Below, in pieces: positions 21,905-34,889 of a stretch of 64,000 bases of DNA. The DNA is from Aedes albopictus (lineage: Eukaryota > Arthropoda > Insecta > Diptera > Culicidae). A program made the translations under genes and the position numbers. Under the pieces are notes generated by a model. The model searched no databases. It had not been told where the DNA came from and worked only from the letters and a program-made list of their open reading frames with translations. The stretch spans positions 92,115,266 to 92,179,265 of the forward strand of contig NC_085138.1 of the NCBI RefSeq assembly GCF_035046485.1, given 5' to 3'. Numbering within the stretch: position 1 is the first letter of the stretch; every line of letters starts with the position of its first letter.

Positions 21905-23604
21905 ACCACAAGAAGCGAGCTATTCGTTTACTTCTTTCAGTCCTGAGCACCCATGGTGGTGCAGAGGGTTGAATTGAGAGATCTCCATCCTTGGCGATTG
22001 CCAACCATCGCATCGCCTTGATCTGTGGCCAGATCAAATTTCTGTCGACCTATTTTTTAAGACTGCGCCACCTGGGTCTGGGTCTGTCTCTGCTGCGATG
22101 TCCTGCTGGGTTCCCGTCTAACGCTTGTTTGAAGATTTCGTTCCCGCTCCTGCGTAGAGTGTAGCCGACCTACTTCCACTAACTATCGCTCTCGAATTTC
22201 TATCGGCTTTTGATGACATCGACGATGTAGCTCCACGTTGGAGATCCAATTGTGAGGCCACCATGCACGAGTTATGCACCGCAGACATCTATTGATGAAG
22301 ACCTGCTGCCATTGAGTGTTCTCCGCTGAAACACACCAGGTTTCACTGGCGTAAAGCAGTACAGCTTTCACGTTCGAGTTGAAAATTCGGATTTTGTGCG
22401 TCGACTAATTTGATTGTTTTTCCATATATTTCTTGAACTCGCAAAGGCAGCCCTTGTCCTCTTGATCCGTGCACCTATGTCGATCTTGCTGCCGCCATCG
22501 ATCGCCAATTGGCTACCAATATATTGGAAGCTTCAACATTATCCACTGATTGCCCAACTACCGTAAAGCTGAAAGAGTTGACCGTGTTTACATCCAACGA
22601 TTTGGTATTGATGATGAGACTGCTGTCGAGAAGCGATTGGCAAGATCATCGACCCAAGCAACACACTTGTCGCATAAGAGTCACAGAGGCGCAGGTTTTT
22701 GTTGCGCAGAAGTCACAGTGACTTACTTTTAACAAATAAACACTTACTTGCTAGAAATAAGTCTCAGTAACTTCTGCGGAACAAAAGCCTGCGCCGCCTT
22801 GACTCTTCTGTGACAAGTGTGTTACTTGGGGAGCTTGCTCTGCATATCAGAGCGCCGTTGAGCTAGGAGAGCAACGTCATCAGCCAGTTCGCAGTCATTT
22901 AGGTGCTCCATGGTAAAGGGCTGCTACAGCAATCCACGATTTGGTTCACGGTCAAACGCACCTACCAGGATCTCGTCGATTACGATGAGAATACATCCTT
23001 GCCTCATTCCAGCAACGACCCGGATGGGATCAGACAAGACACCGTTGTGCAGTACTCTGCACGAGAATGCCCTGTACTGTACTTCAATTAGGCCGATGAT
23101 TTTCTCAGGGAGACCCTTGCGCCTGAGGGCTTCCCGCATGTTTCCGTGATTGAGACAGTAGAGAGACTTTGGTATTCATTGATTTGCTCCAGGATTCCAT
23201 ATTATCCATATTATCCAATATGGTCTACACAGGATCGTCCAACACGGAATCCTGCTTGCTGCCGCCGGAGATTTGCGTCAAAGTTCTCTTGTACCCGGTT
23301 AAGGATCACTTTGCAGAGGACTTCGAGAACGATGTACAGTAACATGATACCCCGCCAAGTATCGCCTACAGTCAGGTCACTCTTTTTGGGTAACCTTATT
23401 GAGACGCTTTGCGTCCAGTCTACCGAAAATGTCGTGGTTTCCCATACGTTGCAGAATAATTGATGCAGCAGTTTTGCAGATACTACGGGGTCAGCTTTGA
23501 GCATCTCGACTGACATGCGATCGACTCCCGGGTCACTGTCTGATTTCATGCTACGTATGGTCGTTTCCATTTCCTGCAATGATGGAGCTTCGGCGTTGAC
23601 ACGG
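21905..23604 (-). pseudogene. Minus-strand LINE, reverse-transcriptase half
   Basis: Minus-strand frames in order: EMETTIRSMKSDSDPGVDRM (finger region), LLYIVLEVLCKVILNRVQEN, RRQQAGFRVGRSCVDHIG (23,211-23,579); then ALRRKGLPEKIIGLIEVQYR and VVAGMRQGCIL (22,924-23,139); then VLLYASETWCVSAENTQ, FINRCLRCITRAWWPHNWIS (22,183-22,371); and near 21,990-22,170 an R-D-R-P-R-P-R-W-R block. These are blocks in the order expected for a non-LTR RT and its C-terminus. The YADD region falls in the part disrupted by the MITE at 22,653. Multiple frameshifts. It continues the endonuclease half at 25.7-27.1 kb. Confidence 0.8.
22653..22830. mobile_element. 178-bp foldback MITE, CCCAAG family
   Basis: Begins CCCAAGCAACACACTTGTCG and ends in the inverted form GACAAGTGTGTTACTTGGG. 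Arms of about 65 bp pair with mismatches (AGTCACAGAGGCGCAGG against CCTGCGCCGCCTTGACT). Flanked by GA on both sides. Terminal sequence is shared with the MITE at 54,850-55,016. It interrupts the LINE RT. Confidence 0.8.
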
Positions 23605-25740
23605 GAATGAGTCGAACCCTAGGCGGCAGTGCTTGAAATTGAGTGAATATGAATGGTACGATCAGTCGTCAGCGCCAACCATCACTACGAACGAACACGC
23701 ACAGGGAGCAAAGAGAAACCGAACCAACTGCGACCACTATTCCTCATCGGTCGGTTGGCTGGTGAAGCATATTGACTGGTAACGATTATTTCTCACTTGC
23801 TGCTGTGAGGCTGAAGATGCGTAAACGATTCAGTGGATTTATTTTTTTCTCAAAACTTGTAAAAACAATCAATTTGTCCATAAGAGAATGATGGACGTGA
23901 CTATTATAATCGATTTAATTCGAGTTTATGTCATTTGCACTGTAATAACGAGATAAAAATAAAGTATATTCTTTGCCGTATACACCGGCGAAGAGAGAGA
24001 TTCAGAGAGCCGCACGGCGCTGAATCGTCGTTCCTCACTCTCACTCATATTTTTTATTGCTCCCGCTCCCACTTGCTTATGAGAAGCAAGTATGAGAAGC
24101 ATCCCAAGTAACAAAATTAATTTTATAATGCTTTTGAAGTATTCTTCAACACCTGTTCTTTAAAACTGTGCATAAACCAAATTGCTCTGCAAAACGACAT
24201 CAACTCAACCATAAACCCGCCATAAGACCAAAGAGGCCCATCCTAAGATGCTCTTGGAGAGTTGTTTTTAAATTTCACTTAAAACTTATTGTACTTTCCA
24301 AGTTGTCCTCAAGGCGAACTGCTCTCTCCTTGCAGAATTCTTCAAGCGCACGATAAAACGATAATAAATTTGTCAGTGTTGTTGCTGTTGCAGCTTTTAT
24401 GTCGACAGAAATGTTTGGTGAATTAAATTGAAATTAAAAACACAATGAAAATGAAACATTATTGTAATCGGGATTAATTTATTACACAAATTGGAAATAT
24501 TTCCGTGGTGTAACAAGGATGCCAAATGCCAAGCAAAATTCATCGTATATATGCTGCAAGATACTTCCAAAAATTGCAACGCGCTTCCATTATAACGCAC
24601 TAATAAAATATTTAAAAATATTATTCCTGGTCATGCGAACATTGCTCATGAGTTTTCTCAACATGGATTCCATTGAAATCTAGGCCGGTAGTCGGTCCAT
24701 CATCGATGGTTTTAATCTACATAACCATAAGATCGTCTTAAATTTCTTTCAAGTCATGCCAGAGCTGAAAGCATAACTCAAGAATACTACTATTTATAAC
24801 GTTCTCAATGCAGCCTGGTTGGTCTCCATCAAGAACGTCTTAAATTTATTTCATCTTAAGAAGTAAGAAGTATTACTCAAGACTACTCAGGTTTATAACA
24901 TTCTTGATGTAGGTTTATGCAAACTCCGCCGAGAACGTCATAAATCATGTACGGCAAATAGTAAACAAATAATAAATTATCGCACCGCGGTGGATTTTGT
25001 GACTCTCGTCCGATGAATTTAATTATCAGACCGGTACCGTTGCCAACCAGGCAGACCTTTTTCGATAACCGGCCTTGATGCGGTGCAGTGCTTCATTCCT
25101 CCGGTCAGCACTTCGAACAGGTAAGTAGTTATTGATTTTGAAGATCGATGATTGGAACCCCGATTGCCCGGGAATCGACGTCCTGGATGACCATACCCAC
25201 CTCATTTCGGATGCTGAAACCAGAGGAACTTGGCACTGCACCTCGTCGTGGTTGGGTTTCCGGCTAGGTGTTCTTGATTGGCAGCAATAATGGAACGATG
25301 AGAATCAAAATCTGATGCTTGAGATTTTTATTGTATTTTTCATGTACCAAACTGTTCTTATGCGAGAACAGTTGCTCTTGATCAAGAACGGATGATTGGA
25401 GATAGCTACAAGAACCTTATAAAACTGAAAATAAGTTCATCAGTTCTTGTTGTGTTTATGGATTTATGAACCTCAAGTATTCTTGGAGGTGGTTTTAAAA
25501 CCACATATTGACGAAGAATTGTTGTGCTCAGCTGAAACTCCGATAAGATCAACTAGAATATGCAATGTTCCGATAAAACTATCATAAAAACAAATAAAAC
25601 CAAATAGAATTAGGATTGTTACTTGGAATGTTTGCCAATGAAGGCATATTGCTACCGCTTTGGGTTGAAAAGCGCCGGTCAAAGAAGAGCAAATTTTGAT
25701 TCGTATGAGGTAAAACGCTTCAATTTTCAAGCGCTGCTTG
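23605..25740. mobile_element. ~2.1-kb insertion splitting the LINE
   Basis: The LINE frame leaves off near 25,740 (…FGNILQVSATTPTSQ) and resumes near 23,604 (RVNAEAPSLQEMETT), so the intervening DNA was inserted. Its edges look weakly inverted: CCTAGGCGGCAGTGCTTGAA at left and, complemented, CCTAATCCGCCAAGCAGCGC followed by TTGAA at right. A second pair of inverted ends, CCCAAGTAACA near 24,105 and TGTTACTTGG near 25,620, may mark a further element inside. No supported frame. 23,990-24,080 is rich in CTCACTCTCACTC words. Confidence 0.55.
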
Positions 25741-27180
25741 GCGGATTAGGCTGAGATGTTGGTGTCGTGGCCGACACTTGAAGAATGTTTCCAAAGTGCT
25801 CGAACCAGCAGCGTTTCATCTGGTGAGCCAGGTCGGTCAATAGCTGTCTAGATGTTTCTTTCACGGGCATCGTAGTATACATCTTAGTCCCACTAAGGCG
25901 TCGTGAGATATCGTAGAGGAGACGAATGTCGTCGGTATTTGCGGCTTTCTTGCTTTCGTCGGCTAGGGAGTCCGCTCACGCTCTTTTGTACAGCCTACAT
26001 GAGCGCTTCACTTCCTTCTCGAGAGCCGAATAGCGCTGACGAGCTACAGTTTTGGCTCCTCGTATTTTCGCTCGCTCTATCGCGGTTTTGGTGTTCCTTC
26101 GCTCCTCTATCTTCCTCCAGGTATAATTTGTGATTAACTGCTTTCTCTGGTTGCGTAGCTCATCCCCATTGATCTTCCACTTTTCCACCTTCCGGAATAT
26201 CCACAGCTCGGTTCTCCAGCTCCTCGATGAAGGACCTTTTTGCCGCAGCTTGTTCCAGTCGGCATGTGTTGAACCGGCGCCCGATTTTTTTCTCCTGTCG
26301 TGGGATCGTCGCAATGCGCAGCTGGATCTCGCCGATTATGTAGGAGATGACGGTCGGACGCAATGTCGGCGCTACGTATGTTCCGTACATCTAGAAGGCT
26401 CCGTCTCCTTTCCCAACTGAAGCAGATGTGGTCACGGGAAACCTTTTGTGCACTGGTCGATGGGGAAAGAGTGATCCCCCAATCAACAAAACTCGCTTAT
26501 TTCTCCAGGACCATGGCGTCCAGGACGTGCTCATTGCTCATAACCCGAGTTGTCGGAACCAACCTTCGCGTTAAAGTCACCAATGACGATCTTTATATCA
26601 CCTTTCGGAATCTTATCCACGACAGCATTCAGTTGAATGTAAAAGTTCTCTTTGTCTAGCAATTCTGCAGCATCGGTTGACGCGTAATATGGATCTTGGT
26701 AAGGTTTCGAACCCGTGTTCTGAATTTGGTTACAATTATCCTCTTATCAATAGGTTCCCACTTCCCAGCACAGCGTGGGAGTGAGCCCTGAGCAAAAAAC
26801 CAACTCCACGGTGACGAGGAGCTGGAGCGTTATTTACCTCGTAGGCCAGAGTATAGCAGAATTTGACCCGACGTCAGTCTGTGCTAGTTTACCCTGCTGA
26901 GCTAGGGTTAATACATTCCAAGTTCCAGTTCATGTCCGTTGTTTCGCGCTAAAGTCATTGCCGTTGTATCAGCTCGTTATCTTTTATTTTCGGTTTCTGT
27001 AATGGTTTTGGGTTGTTGGACTAAGGTCCCCTATCCACCGTGGTGGGGCTGTCACCTTAGGTATAGCTTCCGTTGGAGGAGCATTTCATACTCAGCTTTC
27101 ACTCAATCTTCCACATAACGCCTACAAGTTATGCAACCAAGCGAACTGTGCCGCACCCTTCCGGCCACAGAAGGTCCTGT
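25741..27180 (-). pseudogene. Minus-strand LINE, endonuclease half
   Basis: The minus strand begins with a leader sharing GCATAACTTGTAGGC with the RTE leader at 8.5 kb. A degraded APE-type endonuclease follows: WNVLTLAQQGKLAQTDV-like start near 26,900, a GDFNAK-type block near 26,580 and a SDHH-type block near 26,390. Then comes the linker RLRIATIPRQEKKIGRRFNT (26,200-26,350), a Lys/Arg/Glu-rich segment (25,976-26,314), and RRLSGTKMYTTMPVKETSRQ near 25,870. Stops and frameshifts are numerous. It joins the RT half at 23.6 kb once the insertion is discounted. Confidence 0.72.
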
Positions 27181-27189
27181 CTCGTTGGA

Positions 27190-28835
27190 TCAATGTACAA
27201 CTCGTGCTGAAAAAGTCATCTTTTTTGCAACTCGTTGCTTAAATAACTATTTCAGTTTAGAAAATCTGCGATTCTCAATTGAGCCTTAATTCAATTCAGC
27301 TAAAGCGGAAAAACGGAGAATTCACCAACAGTCTACTGAATATTTTATTGCTAGGAGTTGCCCCCTCAAAAAAGGGAGCCACACTTCATCATTACAGTCC
27401 AATATGGTTCGCGAGTTCAACCTGTTTCTGGAATCCACTTTGGCCGGCGCGGCAACAGTGCAATGGTACCCAGTTGGTAGTGAGAGGCAGACACCGGATG
27501 CCCAAAACTTGCTCCCCGTGGATAATGAGAAGCCATTAACGATGGCATAAATAACGAATGACCCGAAGTATTGTGCTGAGCCTGGGATTGGGTGTGGAAA
27601 ATAGGCCAGAAAAATGGCATTCTTGTCTGAGCTTGGATTTTAATGACTCGAGTGGAATTTGTCGGGAGTAGCTGCTGATGGCGCTTCGTCACCGTATGAT
27701 AATTGGAATCATATTTTATGGAGGCATTCTCTCATTTAGGTTAAAAATTACTGAAATGGGGAGTAATTACGATTGTCACTTCCTATGCTCATTTTTAGAT
27801 AAGGAAATTGCCTTGACTTCAATTGACATAGAGTATCTTTGAGCCATGATATACACACATGCTAAATGATCATTGGCAGAGGAAGCTATCAGTTGATAAC
27901 TGCAGAAGTGTTCATAGAACACTAAGCTGAGGAGCAGGATTTGTCACATTTGGGATGTTACGCTTAAAAGGAGGAGAGAACTATTTCGATTTCGATTCGT
28001 GAGAAAATAAGCAAATTTAACGTATTACGTTTGTTAAATATATGAACAATATGTACATATGTATTTAATCTTCCTTGATATCATTCTCAACTTCAATGCA
28101 CTCTCGCTTTCCCGACGATTCGTTATGCATACTGCCCGGAACTAGAACAAGCACACCATATAGTCAACCCACAGACGGAGATGACAGAGTGATTTATCGG
28201 TTACACACTCCATTAGGCTCGTTTGGACTTATTTTACCATTTTCTAGTGGTGGGTGACATACAGTGGAACGCTCAACTTGAGCGAGCCGCGCGTTCGCTG
28301 ACGCAAGAGATCAAACAGCAATCGAATTATAATATTTTATATACTGTGTTTCCACCCATCATCCATCCATGGTTCGTCGTATGGCTTCTGGTTTCATCTT
28401 CGGTATCCCATCCTCATCGCGCGCATAAGCTTGGCACTGTGCGAAGTTGAGCATAACAAATGGGAAGCATAAAAGGGTACTGACTACCGGCGCACAGTGT
28501 ACAATGTAGATACTCCATTATCGAGCGAGTGTTTTTTTCTTCTGAAAACGTCAGAGGTTGAATAATTTTACATACAATTTATGGGAACTGTTTCATATGC
28601 AAATTCATATGACATACCATCTGTAAGAAAAGATCAGAGTTCATGTGTTTTTTCGCAGACAAAAAGGATCAAACAACTCGCACATTTGATAGAGAAGACC
28701 GCCAATTCTTTATTTGAAGAAATGATTAATGGCGGTGCTCCACAGCGTATTAGACGCCAAACAGTACGAAAAAAAGCAAACAATAATGAAGCAGCTGTAG
28801 TCTGCGGTGTCGGAAATCTCCCAGCTGCAGCGAGC
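27190..28835. other. Unassigned sequence
   Basis: Short frames on both strands (86-91 codons at 27,279-27,692; 75 codons at 28,223-28,450) have no recognisable motif. A 151-codon plus frame (28,581-29,036) begins here but its last third runs into minisatellite. Its first ~90 residues are the only plausible unique coding stretch; it has no family I recognise and is not supported as a gene. Confidence 0.4.
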
Positions 28836-28839
28836 GCAG

Positions 28840-31800
28840 CATGGATTCTCGATAATTTTGAGAATTCCTTCGAGGCTTCTTACAGAAGGTCCTTCAGGGT
28901 GTCGCACAGAAATTCCTTTGAGTATGTCTCTAGCAATGCAATGGCTTCTGGTTTTCTTCGGCTAATGGCCCTTCGGGAACTTATTGTGATGATCCTTCGC
29001 TGTTTTCTCTTCAGTAGTTCTTCCGAAAAAAAATAAGGATTGCATGAATTTCCTTCTGGAAATCATTCAGAGATGTCCCCAGTAGTTTCCACAGGAATCC
29101 CTTTGGCAAAACCACCACCCTTTGGGCATGCCCTTGGAAATCCCTCGGCAATTCCTCCAGGAATTATATTAGATACTTTCACGAGATTTTTTTTGGGGAT
29201 TTTCCCATGGAGTGGACATGGATTTTCGCAAGGATTCCTTTGAGAACCTCTATAAATCGTTTCAGGGGTTGTTCTAAATATTCCGTTGGCGAAGCATCAA
29301 AAGAAGTGTCCCAGGGATGTCATTGGAATTGTACTGGGCAAACCCACAAATACCCAGGAATTTAGGAATTCCCTTCAAGAATTTTCCAAGTGATTTCCCC
29401 GTTCTTTCGTTCCCCCCCCCCCGGGATCTTTCCGGGAATTTTCTCAGAAATGTCCACAGGAATTCTTCCGGGAATTTTCCCTGGGATTTTTCCAGGAATT
29501 CCGCTTGGGATTCCACCTGGAATTCCGACATAAAGAATTCTTCGTCAAATCCCCCAGGGATTCCCCCAGGAGTTCCTCTAGGAATTTGGACAGGGATTCC
29601 TTCTTGAAATCCCCCGAGATCCTCCTGGATTTTACCCAGGGATTCCTCCAAAAATTTCCTCAGGAATTCCTCTGGAAATTCCCCCTGGTATTTCTCCGGG
29701 ACTTCAGACAGGGATTCCTCCGTAAAATCTCCCAGGGATTCCGCCAGAATTTTTCCAGTAATTTTCTCCGGGATTCCTCCGGGAATTACCTCTGGGATTA
29801 CTTCGGGAAATCTCCCTGAAATTCCTCTAGGAATTTCGACAAAGATTCTTCCGTGAAATCCCCTAGAGATTTATCCGGGAGTTTTCCTAGAAAATTCCCC
29901 AGGAATTCCTCCGGGAAATTCCCCAAGAATTTCTCTGGGAATTCTCCCAATACTTTCTTCGGAAATTTCCCCAAAGGTTCATCTGTGAAATCTCCTAGGG
30001 ATTCCTTCGGGAATTTTCCCAGGAAGTTCTCTGGGGATTTCCCCAGAGATTCCTCCAGGAATCCCCCTGGAATTCCTCTAGGAATTTCGACAGGGACTCT
30101 TTCTTCAAATCCCCCAGGGATTTCTTCTGGAATTCCTCCAGGGATTCCTTCTTGAATTTTTCGTAGAAATTTCCTCAGGAAAAGAGGAACTTTCTTAGCA
30201 ATTTCTCCGGAAACTCCCCCAGAGATTTCTCCGTGAATTTTCTCAGGGACTGCTCTGGAAATTCCCCTGGCCTCCTGTCCGGGATTTCCGACAGGGATTC
30301 CTACGGAAAATCCCTCAGAGATTCCTCCAGAATCCTTCCAAAGAATATCCCCAGGAATTCCTCCGAGAATTTTCCCAGGAATTCCTTCAGGGATGCTTCC
30401 GGGAATTCCCCCAGAAATTCTTTCAGGAGCTCTCCAAAGGATTCTTTCGGAAATTTACCCAGCGTTTCACTCGATAATTCCCCCAGGGGTTTCTCCGTTG
30501 ATTCCTCCGAAGATTTCTCCGAGAAATCCCCCAGGAATATCTCCGGGAATTCTCCCAGAAATTCTTCCGGAAATTCCGACAGAGATTCCTTCGTGGAATC
30601 CGACAGTGAGGGGATACCCGAAAGAATTCCGACAGAGAGAGGATTCCCTGAAGATTTCAGACAAAGAATTTGCGGAGGAATCTCGGAAGGAAATCCCAGA
30701 GGAATCCTTGGGAAAATTTCTGGGAAAGTTCCCGCAGAAATTCCCCCATGAATTTCTTCGGTGATTCCCTAAAATATTTATCCGGGAATTCCCTAAGGAA
30801 TCCCTCCAGGAATTCTCCCGGAAATTTCTCTTGTGATTCCTTCTAGAAATCAGACAGGGAGGTGACTCCTGAAGGAATTCCGACAGAGAGAGGATTCCCA
30901 AAGGATTTCTGAAATGGAATTTCCGGAAGAAACTTAGGGGAATTCCCGGAGGAATCTCTGATGGAATTCCTGGAGGAATCTCTAGCAGAACTCCTCGGGG
31001 AATATTCGAACAGATTCATGAAGGAAATCATGGAAAAATTTGTGGAAATCATGGTGGAAATACTCCTGCAGGAGTTTTTTGAGAAATTCCCGAAGGAGTT
31101 TATGTTGAAGGATTTCGGGAGGAATTGCTAGAGGAATTTCTTGATAAACTCTGTTGAAATTCTTAGAGGACTACTGGAGGAATCTCCGGGAAAGTTGCTG
31201 TAGAAAACTCCTGGAATTCCTGGAGGAATTGGTGGAGGAACTCCTGGAGAAATTATCTTGAAGAAATCCATGATAGAATTCCCGGATCTCTCTCTCTCTC
31301 TAGAAAAAACTCCTGGAGAAATTTCTCGAATATTTTTGGAGGAATTCGAGGAGGATTTTTTTGACGAATTTCTTGAGGGATATCTGAAAGAACTCCTTGA
31401 TGAATCTCTGGAGGAATTCAAAGATGCAATGTTTGAAAGAATTTCAAAAGAAACTTCTAGATAAATTTCCATGGGAGTATTCCCAGATTAACCTTCGAAG
31501 GAACTCCAGGAGAAATTTCTCGAGAAGTTTCTGTGGTAACTTCTTGAGAAATTTCTGAAGGAATTTTAGGAAGAATTCCTGGAGAAATCTTTGCAGGATT
31601 TTTTTTTAATTTCTTTATTTGTGGGCTATTTTTATCTTAGGCTAATTCTGCACACTCTTTGAAGGAATTCCTATAGGTAATTCTGAAGGAATTCGTGGAA
31701 GAATTGCTGAAAATTTTCTTTTGAGACGTTTATGAAAGACTTCCTGGAGGAGTTTGAGGAGGAATTCCTGGAGCAATTTCTAGGGGAATTCTCACAGGAA

Positions 31801-33040
31801 TCCATAGGGAAATTCCTGGAGGAATTTCTGGTGGACCTCTTGGAAAAATTGCTCGAGGAGGATTTTTTGGAGAAACTCCTGGATGAACTGCAGGAGGAAG
31901 TTTTGGAGGAAATCTTTGAGGAAATTCCGGAGGAATAGTGAATAGTGGAGAAACCCTTGAGGGATTTTCTGGAGGAACACCTGGAGGAATTTCTAGAAGA
32001 ATTCTTTAAGGAACCCATGGGAGCATTCCTGGAACAATCTCTGGAGGAACTCCCTGGAGAAATTGCTCTAGGAATATTTGGAGCAATTTATACAGGATAT
32101 CCTGAAGAAATTTCTAGAGGGATTCCTGGAGGAAGTTTTATAGAATGTTCCAGAGGAATTTATGGAGGAAATTCTCGAAGGAATTCTAGTAGAAACCCCC
32201 GTACAGGTTTTTGGAGGAAATCCCGGAGGAATTCTCATAAAAATTCCTTTAGAAATTCTCGGGAATCTTCTCGTAGGAATTTTTGGAAAAACTGTCGTAG
32301 GATTTCTCGGTCTCATATGAATTCCGAGTGAAATCCTCGTTAGAATTTTTAAAGGAATTTTTGATGGAATTTTCCCTGAAATTATTGTTGTAGGTATTCC
32401 TGGAGGACTTTCCATAATAATTCCCGGAGAAATTGTCATAGGAATTCTCTTAGGACTTTCCTAAATTGTTCTCGTAGGAATTCCAGGAGAAATTCCAGCA
32501 GGAAATTTTGGAGGAATTCTCGGATAAGTTTTCCTTGGAATTCCAAGAGGAATTTTCTTTGAAATATAAACTCTAGAAGAAATCCACGTTGGAATTTATA
32601 GAGAAGTTTTGGTGGAAATTTCCCTTAAATTAATCTAGTAGGAATTCCCGGAGGAATGCCATAGAAATTTCTGGAGAAATCTGTAGGAATTCTCAGAAGG
32701 CTTCGTGTAGGGATCTCTCAAAGAGATCTCGTAGGAATTCCAGAGAAAAATCCAGTAGGACATTTTGGAGGAATTCTCGAAGAAATTTCCCTTGCATTTC
32801 CCGGAGGACTTTTCCTTGGAGTTCCTGGAGGAATTTCCTTTGTGATTCCCTAGAATTGCTGGATGAAGTTCCAGAAGAATTGAACTGAACATCCCGGCGG
32901 AGTTTGCCTTGAATTCCCGGAGGAATTTGTCTTGGAATTCCTATTTTTATTCCCCTTGGAACACTCGGTGGAGATCCCTTGAAACCCCCGGATTAATTTT
33001 CCTTGGAATTCCCGAAATAATTTAACTTGAAAATACCGGA
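28840..33040. repeat. 4.2-kb degenerate GGAATTCC minisatellite
   Basis: Drifting 10-14 bp words built around GGAATTCC. From 28,840 to about 30,600 the plus strand is pyrimidine-biased (GGGATTCCTCCAGGAATT). From about 30,950 it is purine-biased (GGAGGAATTTCTGGAGGAA). The switch makes the two halves roughly inverted relative to one another. Many overlapping 60-170 codon frames, rich in Ser/Asn/Pro or Glu/Phe/Leu, occur on both strands and are repeat artefacts. A CT dinucleotide run lies at 31,288-31,301 and a C run at 29,416-29,425. Confidence 0.9.
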
Positions 33041-33059
33041 GAGTTCCAGGAAGCTCGTG

Positions 33060-34885
33060 ATTTTTATTTATTCCATTAGCTGCAATTCCACAATTCTGCT
33101 ACAATTTACGCTTGAATCTGAGCGGTGGGTAGTCTGGCAACGATCTACTTTCCCAGGTAGACATTTCAGGATTGTGATATCCGACGCAAACTAGGAATGT
33201 AATTTCAACAGACCAATCACTGTCCATCACGCAGAAGGAACGATCTGTTTTATAAAAATAAAGAAAATAAACACTAGCTGATTCGATTTCACACTTTTAC
33301 GAGCACACTTATCCCTAATCAAAAAGCTTGAAAAAGTAACGTGAGAGAGAACAGCTGCGTGCTTCCTTCGATTAATCCTATTGGAGGTTATCGAACAGAG
33401 TATAGATTATTGCAAATCGGGATAAATCTCGTATTAACTGCGTTGGTGCTTATGACGTGTTAGGACCATAAATATATTTCATGAAATAAGCATATGCAGA
33501 GAGATATACTTTGACTATTCGCCTGTCATCATAAAACATCACATCTGTTTTGTTAAGTAGAGTTATAGCTGGAGCAAAAGAAAGCATGGACCAGAACTAC
33601 ATATGTATAAGGTTTTTTGCAACTGTCAATGGTGCATGACACAAGGCTGCGCAAGCGCAAGTGGTCCATCGTGAGATGAACAATACGTATCCCGGAAGAT
33701 GATTCACCAACAGACAAAACGTGGTCATCTTGAACGAATTCTAGGAGAACAATTTACACCTTCCCGTGAAATCATAAGAACTGTTATTTAACCTAATGCT
33801 ACGAATCATACGCATACCTGTAAATATGTCAGACTTTTGAATGCCATTCAGGACGTCGTTTGTCTATGCAAACGTTAGTTTGAGCGAATGTAAAACACAC
33901 GGAAAATCAAACAATAACACAACTTCTGGTTGAAGTCTTTCACAGCACAGAAATCATGGGAGTATGTACCTACCTAGCTCGTAAAACAAGTTCGTTTTTT
34001 TCACCAGAGCCATCCGCATGGGGTTAGGTGAGTGCATCCAGCCAAAATCTAGCCAAGTTCAGCGCTGCCCTGCAGTTGCAGGATGGAAAGTATTCCAACC
34101 AGCCAGCAGCAGGGGACCATCGAGGAGACAGGCAATGAATGTTGGTGAAACAAACCAAGCTGCCCACCCACCCGGCCGGCCCGGAAGCACTACATTTAGT
34201 TTTATCCCACTTTCGTGAACAAACAACCAAGCGTGATCTGGTTCCGGTTTGTTTTGTTTCATCTGGGTTTCGCCGACGGTCGACGATGGACGACCGCCCG
34301 ACTATTCAAGTATTGCTTTGTTTTTCACTCGAATCCTGTGCGGTGGATGGCTCACAAAAGCAAACTTTGCTTAAGCGCCGGGGATATTTGCTGGTGTTTT
34401 ACGGTTACACAACATCCAGCGTGAGGCTAGTCCATCGCGCGATGCGATGTAGCAGGTGGACTGCATTTACGGAAATTTGACTTAGTGCTGTGGCTGAAAA
34501 TTTGCTGTTGCCGAGCAGATGCCTTCACGAATACCGGAATGGGTAATTATGATTGATTGCAATACGCAGTCTACTTTAAGCTTAATCAGCCCTGCGTCGT
34601 ATTTATAGGGCAGTCCTTGTGAAGTGAATATCTCCAGAATAGCGCAAAATTTTCGAATCTTCTGAGACGATGTTCATCACACCCATACCCTGTTCATAGT
34701 GGGTAATATAGTTTGTAGACGGTAGGGTGGACGGTGGACCTTCCCGACTAACAAAAATTCCTTCCTGTAGCCTTTGGTGGAACCGAAGCGATAAACGCGG
34801 TCCTTCGCAACAAAGGTTGCTGGCTGGTTCAACCTTAACTATTAGCATAACTGCCAAGATTTCATAAAAGTGCCACGGTGTTTTA
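33060..34885. other. Unassigned sequence
   Basis: 33,060-33,960 is AT-rich with no supported frame. 34,000-34,480 is GC-richer with overlapping 60-113 codon frames on both strands, none recognisable. No element ends were found. Confidence 0.4.
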
Positions 34886-34889
34886 GGAG

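Noticed and set aside
28581..29036. 151-codon frame as a possible exon
   Set aside because: The last third is minisatellite and the rest has no recognisable family; not enough to call a gene.
28840..33040. Ser/Asn/Pro- and Glu/Phe/Leu-rich frames
   Set aside because: Degenerate minisatellite translated in several frames; no conserved block.
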